Origin: Pleodorina starrii
Taxonomy: Eukaryota; Chlorophyta; Chlorophyceae; Chlamydomonadales; Volvocaceae
NCBI GenBank assembly: GCA_030267565.1
Contig: BRXU01000004.1
Location: 273,001-337,000 of the forward strand
Direction: 5' to 3'
DNA: 64,000 bases
Positions 1 to 12,200 of the stretch are shown in pieces (position 1 is the stretch's first letter; the number at the start of each line of letters is the position of its first letter). Under the pieces are notes generated by a model that did not search any database, was not told where the DNA came from, and was given only the letters and a program-made list of their open reading frames with translations. Made by a program: the position numbers and the translations under genes.

Positions 1-3000
1 GTGTGCCGTACCGGTGACAGTGTGTTCACGTCAGGGCCAAAGGGCCAGAGGTCCAGAGGGCCAGGCTTCACGTCCGCTAGTGAGTGTGTGACACCCGCGA
101 TTGGCCGATTCGTGATGCACTCGATATCTATGTTACACGCGGGTCCCCATCCGCCCCTCCTCGCCCCTCCTCACACACAGAGGGACGCAGCCGCAGGCAG
201 AGCGCGGCTTCCGCAGGCGCCTCCCACCTCCCCTCCACTCCACTCCCTCCCTTCTCTTCTCCTCTCTCTCCTTTCGCCCTTCCCTCTTCCCCTCTGCCAG
301 GAAGGAAGCACAACCTAAGTTAAGCAGCATAACCTCTCATGCATACATACATACCTACATGCATGCATGCATGCATGCGGAGGCGGAGGCCGGGGAGGGC
401 GGGCAGCATCCGGGGGGGCGGGCCAGGAGCCCTTTCTGTGAAGAGCGCTCTCAGGGCCCCGCCTAGACCCTACCTAGAGGCTTAGGCACGGGCATGGACA
501 CAGTCTCTCTTGTCTTCTCCCACCCGGGTAACCAACAACCATCTCACCAACCAACCAACCAACCGACCAACCAACCAACCGATACTTCGACGGAACATGC
601 GCCGCGTCCGGTGCGCGCGTCTCCCGACGCCACACTCGGGTTGTACGGCAGCAGACCAGCGCGCAGTACATCCACCAGTACGGCATAGAATCCAGAAAGT
701 CCCGCCGCTGCCACTGCCCATACGACCATACCACCGCCCTGCGAATTCCAATTCGCGGGCTACCTGGTTGACGCGCACCTACATGTGCCGGAGCCCCAAT
801 AAGCCCCAATAACGTTGGCTCGGTCGTCCGATCAGTTCAATCGGTCGGTCACTGCTGGAAGTACAGTAAGCACCTAGGAAGCCGCCCCCCTGCTAGCGAC
901 CCACCGGCCCCCCTTCTACCGTGCTACCGAAACACCTTCCATACGGTACTCTAGAGGGGAAGAGAGAGAAAGAGAGACACAGATAAGAGAGTCGCTCGTC
1001 CGCCCATCGCCCGTCAGTCGCCGTACCGGTAACTCGCCGTAACCCGCCGACGCACAGGAAAAGAGCCCCCCTCACTCCGCTTCCCTCTAACCCGCCGACG
1101 CACAGGAAAAGAGCCCCCCTCACTCCGCTTCCCTCTTCTGTTCTTCTACCGGCGCGCCTCTCTACGTGACCCGCCGCTCCCCCTTTCCCTCCACCTCGGC
1201 TCCCCCCTGCTCTCCACTCCCCCCTGCGAAATGAAATGGGGCTCTCGCACTCCCTCCCCGCTCACCTCTTCTCACTCCCTGCGTCCCAAATCTCAATCCC
1301 CTCTCTCCCCCCCCCGGCATCCGGCCTGGGGGTAAAGCCCCCCCTCGTCCGCCCCTTTCCCTCTTCCCTCGTGCCTCTTCTTTTTCCTGTCCGAGTGCAG
1401 CGGCGGGGCCCGGCGGGACGAGGCGGGGGCGCACAACATGCATGCGGCATGCATGATGTCCCTCCCTCCCTCCCTCCCTCCGGACAAAAGTACGACACAC
1501 ACACACGCAACTCTCAACACTCTCGCGGGTCTCTCCGAATAAAAAACAAATACGACCAAGTCAGTGCTCACAAGACAATGGTACGGCGTTCGTACATACG
1601 AATGCGCGCACGCGCGCGTGCATCTTCTGCAAGCGCGCGCTCGTAGGGGCGTAGGCGCCGGCGAAAACCCGCCCTCCCCCTCCCCCTTACCCCTTTCCCC
1701 TCCACTCCCCCGGGGGGAAGGAGGTCAGACGGCCCCAGGGGTTCAGAAGGCCGAGGGGACGGCCAAAAGGGGGGCCCTGATCTACGCCTGCTGCTGGTGC
1801 TGGTGCTGCCGCTTTGCGAACCAGTTGGGCGCACAGTCACGTAATGATCAAACTCTGCCGTACAATAACCTAGTATGGCACTTCAAAAGACACGCGTACG
1901 GCATACACAAAGGCACGACACATGGCGTCAGCCCGCGAAGTCAGCCTACCTGCCTGCCTTCCTTCCGCCGCAATATCCCGCCCCAGGCAGCATCACAGGC
2001 CGCCCCTCCCTCCCTCCCTCCCTCCCTCCCTCCCTCCCTCCCTCGCTTCCAGTTGCACGCCAAGCCCTCAGCTAGTCACACACACCGACCGACACGCGCT
2101 CATTGGGAAGCGAGGCGAGGCGAGGCGAGTGCGGCCGCCCTCGCAATCCCCGTCAACGCATGTTGCCTGCCCAGATGTGACCTCGCGACCGTTTTCTTCA
2201 AGACCGCTGCTGTCCTCCCTCCCTGGACTCACTCCCCTCCTCAACGCCCACGTCGCTCAGCAGCGGCACGCGCCGCATTCCGCACTGCCGTACACATGTC
2301 GTACCGCTCCGTACCGTTCCCACTGGCAGCAGCGCCGCGCCACAGGAGCACAATCTTTGAAAGGAAGGAAGCGCAAAACCGCAAAACCGCAAAAAACCGC
2401 AAAATCACTGCGGAATCTAGTGCCCACTGCACACAACCACACACGCGCTTTCGCGCACTTTCGCACACGGACCCAAAATGCCCAAAGCCATTGATGCCGC
2501 ATCTAAACGGCCCCACCGGGTAACAACATGATCTCTTCTCAGCCCCCCCATTCGGAGATTCGTATTCGGGGATAACGCCCCCAAACAAACAAGCAAAGGC
2601 GCGCCAAGGCGCACATCGAAACCCCTCCTCCTCCGCACTCTCTCTCCCCACTCTCTCCCCCTAAAAAGCAATCTCCGCCTTAAAAGTAAGCACACGCAGG
2701 GTGAGCGAGGGAGGGAGGGGGGGACGGAGCGCACTTTCCGCGTACGACAAAACACAAAGACCCGCGGCGCGGTTTCCTCCCGGGGAGCCCCTCTCATGAC
2801 CACTCCGAGCGACGGGACCGGGAACCAGAGCCCCTTATCCGGCGAGCCATTCCCTCCTCTCCCACTCCGGTTACCGCTTAACGGCTTAAGCCCAATCCGG
2901 ATCCCTCTTGCTTCTTTTTCTATTTGTTCGTTCATCAAAAAGACATCGCAACACAGTGGCAGTAGCAGCAGCAGCAGCAACAGCAGCAGTACCAGTTGCC

Positions 3001-4396
3001 GCTTTGACCGCCTCCCAAACACGATTACCAAGCAGCAGCAGCAGCAGCAGCAGCTTGGGGTTTCGGAGCAGCGGAGGGATCAGCGATACCGATACGAAGG
3101 GAGCACCAAGACAGCCCGAGTCCCGTTGCCGACGCTGATCGCCCGGTGCCGTATCGCCGTACAATCGTACATTGATGATTGATCGCACCACATCCTGCTA
3201 GCAGCCACATCGGCTCACAGAGACTCCGGCCTCCGCCTCCTCCTCCTCCTCCTCAAACACCACTCCGGAGAAAAAGCCCCGCCCCGCCCCAACACACTCA
3301 CTCACACAATCACTCACACACGCAACGGCCCACACTCAACACGCCCGCAAGGGGCTGTCGATATCGGAACCGGAAGAGACATGAAAGAAGCGCAATACAC
3401 GCAAAACACGCAGTACACACACGCAGTTAGCCGCCGGTGCGCCTAGCCGCCTTCTCTAGAGGGGGTCGTTTCAGACACACACATACGCACACACCCGCGC
3501 CTGCACAGGACATTAGCACATGATACACACACACCCGCACCCCCTCCCGATAACCCCCCAGCCCCCAGGTAGCCCAGCACAGTCACGACACAGACCGATG
3601 ACGGCGGTACGGCAGTTGGCAGTACGGATAGGTGACGTCGACCGCGAACCGATAGAGCCTCCTAGAGGGGGGAGACAGCCCCTGAGAGCAAAAGCTACCG
3701 GTCGAGCTAAGCCCAGACGACAGGACAGGACAGGACAGGACTGGCGAAACAAAGCGAAGCAAAGCAAAGCAAACGAGGGAGAAAACACGCACACACGCAC
3801 AAACAGCACACACATACACATCCGGGAAGATAAGCTGCATCCGCCGAGTGCGGGGAAAAGGGGCCCCACTCACGTCGGTCCCATGGGTCGCTCAAAACTG
3901 TCCTCAGTTGGTTGGTTAGTCGGTTAGTTGGTTGGGTTCAATCAAACAAGCGGCGAGGCGGCGGCAGCGCGCCGCTCCGCGGCTGCCGCGCAACAAAATC
4001 AGGTCCAGGAGCCGGGTCGTTGGCGGTCATTGGACGGCAGCCGCCCTCCCGCACCCTCCCTAGAGAGCTCTTGAGGCATCAGCAGCAGTGCCCGCGCCGC
4101 GCCGCGCCGCGGCTGCTTAGCACCCGCTGTACGACGGCCCTGATACGACAGCCGCCGCCGCCGCCGCTGCGCCCAGCCCCTTAGGCGTTTCTGGCCGTCG
4201 GCGCCCCAAGCGCCACCGCCACCGCAGCCGCCGCCGCCGCTGCTCCTCCTCCTGCTGCCGTTCCTTCCGCCGCCGCCTCTGACACGTTTCCATCACTGGC
4301 CCAACCGGCCACCTTTGGCCCATTCGCCCCAAGCGGCGCGCGGCACCCCTCCAAGGCCCGCCCCCGCCTCCGCTGCTCCCACCTCCACCTCCACCC
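1..4396. other. Low-complexity flank without a recognised gene
   Basis: No reading frame here looks like a known family on either strand. The stretch holds CT-rich tracts, a CATGCATG run near 355-378, an AACC repeat near 545-580, CCCT runs near 2005-2045, CAG runs near 2955-3055 and a GGACA run near 3720-3742. Part of the right end probably belongs to the 3' UTR of the kinase gene ending at 4397. I saw no clear TGTAA signal close to that stop on the minus strand. Confidence 0.5.
1040..1135. repeat. Exact 48-bp tandem duplication
   Basis: Two adjacent identical 48-bp copies occupy 1040-1087 and 1088-1135, each starting TAACCCGCCGACGCACAGG. Their identity points to a recent local duplication. 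There is no gene context. Confidence 0.9.
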
Positions 4397-7300
4397 CTAC
4401 ACCACCTCCTGCCGAACTGGGAACTGCAGCGGCGCCGTAATCAGCAGACTGGCCTTCTGAGTCGCCACCGGCGCAGCGCCGCAGCTCCCAGAGCCCCCCG
4501 TCGCCGCCGCCGCCACCGCAGCGGCCGCCGCCGTACGAGACGCCGCCGCCGCCGCGGCGGCGGCGGCGGCCGCCGCCACCGCCGCTGCCGTCGCCGATTG
4601 TCCGTTTCCCGAAATCGAGCCGCCGCCGCCGCCGCCGCTGGTGCCGCTGCCGCTGCCGCCGGAGGCGGCAGCGGCGGCCGCGGCAGCCGCCGCCGCCGCC
4701 GCCGAAGGCGGCGGCGGCACCGGCGCCGGCGCCGGCACCGGCCGCGCCCCCGCTGCGCCGGCCCTGGCGACGTACCGGTGCCAGTATCGCTGCAGCAGGG
4801 GGTGTTGCAGCAGTCGCTCAGCGGAGGCGCGGTTGATGGGGTCCAGCTGAAGGGCCGCCAGCAGAAAGGAGCGCGCCTCGTCGCTCAGCTGCGGCCGCCC
4901 GGAGAACAGCAGGGGGCAGCCCGAGGCGTCGACCTGGGTCAGCAGCTCACGCTGGAGACGACCCATATCGGAGGGCGAGTCGGCGAGGAAGGGCTGGCAG
5001 CCTGTCAGCGCCTCGAAGGCGACCACGCCCAGGCTCCAGACTGCACCAGGAGAGGGTGGGGGAGTGGGCGGGGGTGGGGGAGCGGGGGGAGCGGGAGTGA
5101 TATGCGGGGGGAGCGGGGGGAGCGGGTTGGTGGTTGACGGACCGGGGGTGGATGGGTAGAGTGTTAGAGTGTTAGAGGGTTAGAGGGTACGACAGTCCAA
5201 CTCTGTAAGTTGACAGGCTGAGCGACGCGGTGAAAAGGTGGGGAGGGGTAACCGAGGGGGTATTCGAGATGAGGTTGCCAAACAGACGGGGTCGGGGACG
5301 GCGAGGCACTGTCCAGGAAACCGGTCGTTGTGTGGTGGTTGGTGGTTGGTGGGTGCGCTGTCTCCAACTGCTGCCCTGCTAGGTCGCCTCCGCTGCAGTG
5401 CAGGAAGGGACAGCTAGTCCGCTGACTTTACTACACCTTATCCTAGGTGGTCTGGCGCCCACTGAAACCACCAAACAAACACGTCGCGGTGTGGTGACGG
5501 TGATGACGGTGATGGTGGTGGAGGAAGGCCCCGGGGGTCTCTACGGGCGGATCTGTACCGACCCTTCCCCGCCCTCTCCACCCTCCTCTCCATCCCCCTC
5601 CCCACCCCCCTCACCGTCCGCCTTCTCGTCGTACTGCGGCAGCTCCTCCTCACTCATGCCGTTGTACAACACCTGATGGAATACCTCCTCGGCGGTGGGC
5701 TTGTCGAGCACCTCCGGAGCCTGTACGGCGCATACACATACACACATACACACATACACGCACGCACACGCGGTGAGAGGAAGGCAGCAGCCTGCAGGGG
5801 GGAGGATTCGACGACGGGTACGGTACCGTAGCCTGGAGGTGAGAAGTAAGCGGATCGGGCTAGAACGCTATACACAACGCGCCCTCCCCCTCCCCCGCTC
5901 CCTCCCCCAGCCCCCAACCCTCCACTCCACACTCCACTCACCATGTACTCCAGTGACCCCGCCCTGTTGTTCAGGCAGCGCTGCGTCTTGTTCACCGCCT
6001 CGGAAAAATCCACCAGCGTCACACCCAACCCGCCGCCGCTGCCGCCGCCGCCGCCTCCTGGGGCACCTCCCGCCGCCGCTGCCCCTGCCGCCGCCGCTGG
6101 CTGCGCCGCCGCTGGCTGCGCCGCGGCTGCGATGAGTGCGTGTTCCGGTTTGATTTGTCTGTGTACGATTCCCCGCCGGTGCAGATCCGCCAGGATGAGG
6201 GTGAGGGGGATGAGGACGTCGGGCACCAGCACCGCCTCGGCAAGTCGCCCGCCGCTGTTGGCGATGAGCTCAATGAGGGTGGGGCCTGTCGGGCGGGGGG
6301 GGGGGGGGCGGGGGGGGGGCGGGCGGGGGGGGAGCAGGAGGAGGCGGGGTGAGAACAAACAAAAGGTAGCGCAGCAAAAGGGCGGAGACGGTGTGAGGGC
6401 AGTGCGATGATGGTGTTACTGGAAGGTGTGGAGCGGGGAGGCGGGCAGGATGGGGAGGAGGATCCGTGGCCAGGCGATCACGACCAGACGGGGAAGTGAG
6501 AGGGGCGAGGGGAAAAGTGGGCAAGGGAACGTGGGTGGGTCCGCGGGGGGTGACTGGAAACGCGTCCATCTGCGCCTCCGCGTCTTCCCGCGCGTCCGCG
6601 TCCTCCCGCGCCTGCCTGTATGGGTGGGGTTCGCGTGCGCCGCCTCGCTTCCCGCCTGTCCGCTCGCGGATCTGTTTCCTTTCCTTCAGTTGCCGCCACT
6701 GATCCACCACACCGCCGCTCCTTTCCTTCCCCCCTCCCCCGAATCCCTCCTTCCTTGCCCTCGAATGCTCAGTCAGGCTGACCCTCCCTTCCCTCCCCCG
6801 GAGCCTTCCGTCCCTTCTCCCGAGTGCTCTCGGCCAGTGTCAGTGTCAGTGGCAGATGAGGCACCCCTCTCATTCTGTGGGGGGTGCCGCTGCGCTGAGC
6901 TGCACTGTGCTGCGCCGTGCTGCACTGTGCTGCGCCGTGCTGTGCTGCACTGCGCCGTGCTGTGCTGCACTGCACTGCGCTGTGCTGAGGCACCAAGGTG
7001 TCCATCGGGTCCTGTTTGTTCCGGCGGCGACGCGGGAAGGCAGTCCAGCCCAGGGTCCGCTCAGCAGCAGCCGCCAATTGGGTCTTCATCTGGGTCACAG
7101 TGTCTGATGGCGATGGTGGTGGTGGTGGTGATGGTGGTGATGGTGGTGGTGGTGATGGTGGTGGTGGTGAGTACTGCCAAGTTCGCCGCATCGACTGCTT
7201 CGCGCCGATCCTGCCCCTCTCCGACTCCTCTCACATCCCCCACCCCACCTTACCGCCCCTCCTCAGCAAACGCCGAAGTCTCCATGGACTCCCACTCCAT

Positions 7301-9261
7301 CCGCCGAAGTCGCCCTGGTCTCCATCCCGCCGCTGCGGTACCTTCTTCATTACCCTCCCTGCTCCCCCCCACCCCACCCCCGACTCCCATCCTCCCCGCC
7401 CCCGCTTCCCCCTCCCCCACCCACCCCCACACCCACCCATCCAAACCCACCCCCACCCACCCGGGCACCTCTCCAGCACCATGTAGATGCACTCCTCGTC
7501 CTCGAACTGGGTTATGTACTGCACCACTCCCGGCATCCCCGTCAGGTCCCTCAGCACATGCACCTCCGCCTCCAACTTGGCGCGCAGGGAGGCGGGCAGG
7601 CGGCTCCGCGGGAAGGTCTTGAGCACCACTTGACGCCGGGAGGAGCGGTCCTGGGCGGCCATGATGGTGTGCAGACTGCGGGGGGAAGAGGGTGGGACGG
7701 GGAGGGAGGGAGGGAGGGAGGGAGCAGTGGGGTTTAGAGGGGGGTTAGAGAGGGGGTTAAGGGAGGGAGAGAGGGAGGGAGGGAGGGAGGGAGGGAGGGA
7801 GGGAGGGAGGGAGGGAGGGAGGGAGGGAGGGAGGGAGGGAGGGAGGGAGGGAGGGAGGGAGGGAGGGAGGGAGGGAGGGAGGGAGGGAGGGAGGGAGGGA
7901 GGGAGGGAGGGAGGGAGGGGAGGAGGGAGGGGAGGAGGGGTTGAAGGTGAAGGTGCGATGCGTCGGCGGTACTGGTGGTTGCAAAATGGGGAAGGGGGAA
8001 GGAGGGGTGCAGGGAGGGGGAGGGGGTGGGGGCGGGGTACAGCAGACAGTCCGAAAACGGTAATAATATACGGCAATACGGGTTGGAGGGGGGCTTTGGG
8101 TCGACGTGTGCCGTTGCACCCCGGTGGCGACACACACGCACCAGCTCCCCGAGTGTGTGTGAGGGGGTGGGGGCTGTCCACGTGCAGGCCCGAGCCCAAG
8201 AGTGTGTGCCGCTCTCTCCCCTTCCAGAGCACGACACGCCAGGGGAGGGGAGGGGAGGGCAGGAAGCATAGCAAACCCAACCCCCCGGGCCCCTCCCTCG
8301 GGGTTTGGGGGATTGGGAAGGGCCGAGTTGCGCCCAGCGCTGCGCTGCGATCCACACCCCCTCTCCCCCTTATCCCTCCGCCCCTCCGCCCCCCATACCG
8401 CGCCCCCAACACCCCCAACCCTCCGCAGCGCGCCACCATCGCCGGTCACACGCGCCCACGCACGGAGCGTACAACAGCAACAACGTCCGAGCAGCCGCCA
8501 GGCTCCGGCCTATCCGTGAAAAACCCCTCCCCCATCCGGTTACGGGGCTTATCGGAAAGTATTGCTGGATTCCGGGTCCGTTGGCTAACGCCGTCTCCGT
8601 CCCCCTTCGCTGCGGTATCTTTATTTTTTATCCCCATCCGGACCCCGGCTCGGCGCCGCGCCGCGCCGCGACGGCCCCGCGCCCAGCGGCCGCTCGCGGC
8701 AGCCGCGTCAGCGGAGCCTCGTACCGCCTCCGGTACTGCCTCGACGCGGTACGTACCGCGATCGGTGCAGAGCTCGGAGTTGGCGGTATTGGTTCTTGGT
8801 TCCATCAGCGCTGCTGGTGGTGGGATCCGTTGCAGAGGAAGTGGAGCTCCGGACCGAGCCGACATCGATGCTGGTCTTTGAGCGGCCGAACTCGGCTGCT
8901 CGCCGCGGCCTCCCCTTTACTACCCTTGCTGCAGGCAGCATATCGACCCTGAAAGCAAGATTTTGGGAGGCAAGCGCGGGAGCCGGATGTTGCGTATCAG
9001 GCGCGAGGCATTCGGGGCTAACGCGCTAGGGCCATCGGAGTGGGCTTGGCGCAGAAAAGCCCAGCGGACCGGGCGCAGCGCTATGTAACATAAAATAAGA
9101 GCTTACGTGTCTCTATCATCGCTGGATGACTTCCGGCCGCGCGCCGGGCCCGAGGACGAGGGTTGAGGGTCGGTCAGGGAGCGCCGAAAACTCGGCTGCG
9201 CTGGGCTGCTGACTAATTCCGTCTTGCTCTTGCGGTGGAAGAGGCGATTGAAGAAGGCCAT
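4397..9261 (-). CDS. Aurora-like (volvocine ALK-type) protein kinase, probable pseudokinase
   Basis: Six exons on the minus strand: 9261-9107, 8948-8757, 7675-7461, 6285-5942, 5720-5615 and 5040-4397. They join in phase to 551 residues. Residues 1-105 are a basic, Ser-rich leader starting MAFFNRLFHRKSK. The kinase fold spans about 106-425. It has VVLK with K135, a C-helix EAEVHVL, hinge MVLERCPG, activation-segment APEVL, DVWSLGVVAFEALTG and a C-lobe ending near HPLLQRYW. The tail is Ala/Gly/Ser-rich. The catalytic loop reads HRQIKPEH (Q231 and H236 in place of Asp and Asn), DFG reads DFS (D280, S282), and the Gly-rich loop region has no glycine. The fold is therefore clear, but phosphotransfer is doubtful. 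The long post-APE insert (about 32 residues) resembles volvocine Aurora-like kinases. The start is the first ATG of exon 1; upstream exons cannot be excluded. Confidence 0.85.
6294..6334 (+). repeat. G-run tract (C tract of kinase exon 4 acceptor)
   Basis: Long runs of G on the plus strand, interrupted by single C bases, lie directly before kinase exon 4. In the transcript this is an almost pure C tract serving as the polypyrimidine tract. The complementary DNA strand could form G-quadruplexes. Confidence 0.7.
6898..6990. repeat. Imperfect CTGTGCTGCGC-type repeat in a kinase intron
   Basis: Degenerate 5-10 bp units of GCTGCACTGTGCTGCGCCGT type fill this part of the 1.2-kb intron between kinase exons 3 and 4. 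A GGTGAT/GGTGGT repeat follows at about 7106-7170. Confidence 0.75.
7771..7919 (+). repeat. GGGA tetranucleotide microsatellite
   Basis: About 37 uninterrupted GGGA units lie in the 1.08-kb intron (8756-7676) before kinase exon 3. On the transcribed strand they are (TCCC)n, about 100 nt upstream of the acceptor, a polypurine/polypyrimidine tract able to form triplex DNA. Confidence 0.95.
8174..8197 (+). repeat. Dispersed repeat B, diverged copy
   Basis: A diverged plus-orientation copy of the approximately 34-bp family whose consensus runs GGTTATCCACGTATAGG then CCGGAGCCCGTAAACGG. It sits in a kinase intron with an oppositely oriented fragment at 8500-8529. Confidence 0.5.
8500..8529 (-). 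repeat. Dispersed repeat B, partial minus copy
   Basis: GGCTCCGGCCTATCCGTG followed by AAAAACCCC matches the reverse complement of the family consensus with changes. It lies in the same kinase intron as the plus copy at 8174. Confidence 0.5.
8555..8622 (+). repeat. Dispersed repeat A, copy 1
   Basis: About 68 bp running from AAGTATTGCTGGATTCCGGG to GCTGCGGTATCTT, nearly identical to 44682-44746. It lies in the intron between kinase exons 2 and 3. Confidence 0.85.
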
Positions 9262-12200
9262 GTTAAGGCGGGGCGGGCCCGGCGTCGCTCAGAAGGGCCG
9301 AGTGACCTTCGGTCGAGGTTCAGCGCTCCGTTGCGCAGGGTTACAACCAGTTGCCGGTCACCCGAAGCGATACGGCTCACACCCAAATGAGCTCTGCGCC
9401 AGCGGCAGCTGAAGGCGGTCTGTTCTGGCCGCCACACCGCAAACGGTGGCACTTGGACGTGTTGTCGTTCAAGCGTGCTGTCGGCTTACTTTCAGCAACT
9501 AGGAGCGACGAAGCATTTGAGCAGCGGGTGCACTGGTTTTGGTGAGGGAATCAGATATCAATATTAACTGCCTGCTTGTTGTAAAGTAGCATTTTCTAGG
9601 AAATTCAATAGACTGTAGCCGCGATCGGGTTAGGATGATGGTTACATACAGCAAATTACAAAGATACCCTGCTCAGATGTTATGAAATGAAAGAGCGCCA
9701 TGCTGTACTGCAAATTTTCGCTTTAACGCTGTGTGGTCCTAAATGTCGACTTTTTATATGTAATTGCGGAGGTATGGGTGTGGAGTAGCAGTGGGGAAAT
9801 CAAACGACAATTTAACGCAAAGATATGGTCGGATTTGGTACAATTTGCCTTGCCGGCATTGCCGCTGGAGATCCAAACTGTAGCAAACGATATGAAGCAT
9901 AATATCTTGAAGGGATTTGATTTAAAGCCGTGGCCCACCTGTCAGTCGGATTCACACCTCGGTCGCCTCGGACTGTGCGCTAGGCCAGGGTTATGTCCCT
10001 CGAGAGGAGGACAGCATCGTGACAAACGTTTTGTGCAGAACTTGGGGTAAGAAACGTCGTCCAGGCTACACGTTCGAGCGCGTCTATCCCGCTTCCTCGT
10101 CGCAGCACCCTCGGAAGTTTCCGCAACCAGCCGTTGCGAGACGAAATGCAGGACATTGTTTGCATTTGATAGAATCGTTATGCATGCGCAGCATCTTTTG
10201 GAACTGCGCTGCAAGCCCTGACCCGAATCGGCATTACCGGTACTGGCGACGCGATAGATATTCACAGAATGTTTGGTCTCCGCGGTCCTTGTCCCACACA
10301 CCTCACAAAAACAAGCAGCATTCATAAACTCTTGGCATTGTCACTGACGGCTGATGAGCGATTGGAGTGGATCAGCGCACTGACTCGAAACCGCAATTTC
10401 ACAATTTTACCCCCTGCCACGCAACCCCACCGGCGGGACTTGGCTTCATAGCCAAGCTGGATACTTTCTGCAGTCACTTCTGTTGCCCATTTTTCACGTC
10501 CCTCAAGCGGTGCGGGTCGATGACTCGCCCTGAGCCGACGGGACGTCACAGAAACACACGCATGCGCATCCAACTGTCGTACAGGCAGGTACAGGCTGGT
10601 TGGCCGTTGGCAGCTTAATTTGCTGCATCTGACGGCGTGTGTGTACTCATGCAGCACATTGCCGAGTGTGCGCACTATCCGGGATTGTCTTCCGTGCTCA
10701 CTGGCCCCGCTGCATCTCCCTGGCCCCGCTCCCGGTTCAGCGGTTCAGCGGTACAGCGGTACAGCCCAGATCTGAATCTCCGGATTGATGGGCTGAAAAC
10801 GACCGCAGCGGTCGAACGGAACGGAGGCGACGATGCAAACGCAGCGGCGGATGGGGACGGAGCCGGCAGCAGCCGGGCACAGCCGTGTGGTTGCACTGCA
10901 CTGAACTGCACTGCACACGGAGCCGGCAGCAGCCCTGCTCGTACGGCAACTTGGCTGCCAGCAGCTAGCCGGATCCCGGATGGCCCGCCACGTGATTTTT
11001 CGTAGTTGCTGCAAGAGCTGTGTACCGCCGTGTGGTCGGCGGTACCGCCGTACATCTGCGGGAGCCGGCGGTGGCCCCAACGGCGGGCGGTGCACCCCAC
11101 CGGGGTGAAGCTCCGCAGTTCGGGGCCTCAGGTTCGGGGCCTCAGGTTCGGGCGGACGAGCAGGACCCGCAACTGGGTTGGGGCATGGTTCTAAATGCAT
11201 GACAGCATGTAAATTTATCCTGGGGCTGGGACAGTGTAGGGCCCCCAACCCCATCGTGCCGCCAGCGATTCCGCCCCACGCCTCGTACCTCGTACAACTG
11301 TACGGAACTGGGTCGCTGTGACGCATATCGAAGGGCTGTTGGGCTCCTCTTGGCCCGCCCCCTCGCGCAGTCGCGCTGCACTGCGGATGGGGTCATTGTG
11401 GTCTGGAATGCCCTGCCCTGCCCTGCAGCCAGCACACGCCCCGGTTCTGACATTATTGGGGAGGGCCGGGGGCCGGGGCCGGGGGTTTTGGAGGGTTGCT
11501 TCCCCTCCCAGCTTGGACGCAGCGCTCGGAGTGAAGCGCGAAGAGCATACGGTACGGCAGCAGCATTCTCTCGCGCGCGGGAAGCGGAGGAGGAGGGCTC
11601 CGGCCGCTGGTCCCTCAGGGCGTCAGGGGTCGGGGCGCTGCTCCCACGCTCTCAATCGCCCAAGCTCGATGTTTTACGGTGGCAGGGAACCGCAGCCCTG
11701 CCCTGGGTCCCGCCCAGTGCCCGACAGGCGCAGTCCAAGGCTCCGCTTGCCTGTGCTCCACGCGCTGCTGCCAAAGCGGATAGATGGGGTGCACCGGGGG
11801 TGCTGCGCAGGCGCAGCGGCGCCGCACATCGGCAATCCTTGCAGGCCCTTCAGAAGTGGTGAAGTACGGTAGCGAAGACGCACAAACGAAACGTTCACAG
11901 CATGCGCGCGGCATGCCGTGCCGCACTGCACCGTACCATGCCGTAAAGTACCACACTGCAGTTGGCTCCACTGAAAGGCGATAAATGATTCATGATTCAC
12001 TTATTCATCCGTATATGCCGGGTTCAGGGATGGACACGGCCGGGCTTATTAACGGGTGGCAGCGACAGTGGCGCTAGTCGCAGCGAAACCCTGCCAGTAC
12101 GACGAGAATGACACACATGACCTTCGAACGCAGCCTTGCCGGCACACTCAAGAGAGGAAGTCAAGCCATGTCGCTGTTCGTATGCAAACGTCTCTACGCT

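Noticed and set aside
7231..8881. Long frames on both strands through the GGGA array (poly-Gly/Arg/Glu and poly-Pro/Ser/Leu)
   Set aside because: Read-through of a period-4 repeat that has no stops; only 7461-7675 on the minus strand is a real exon.
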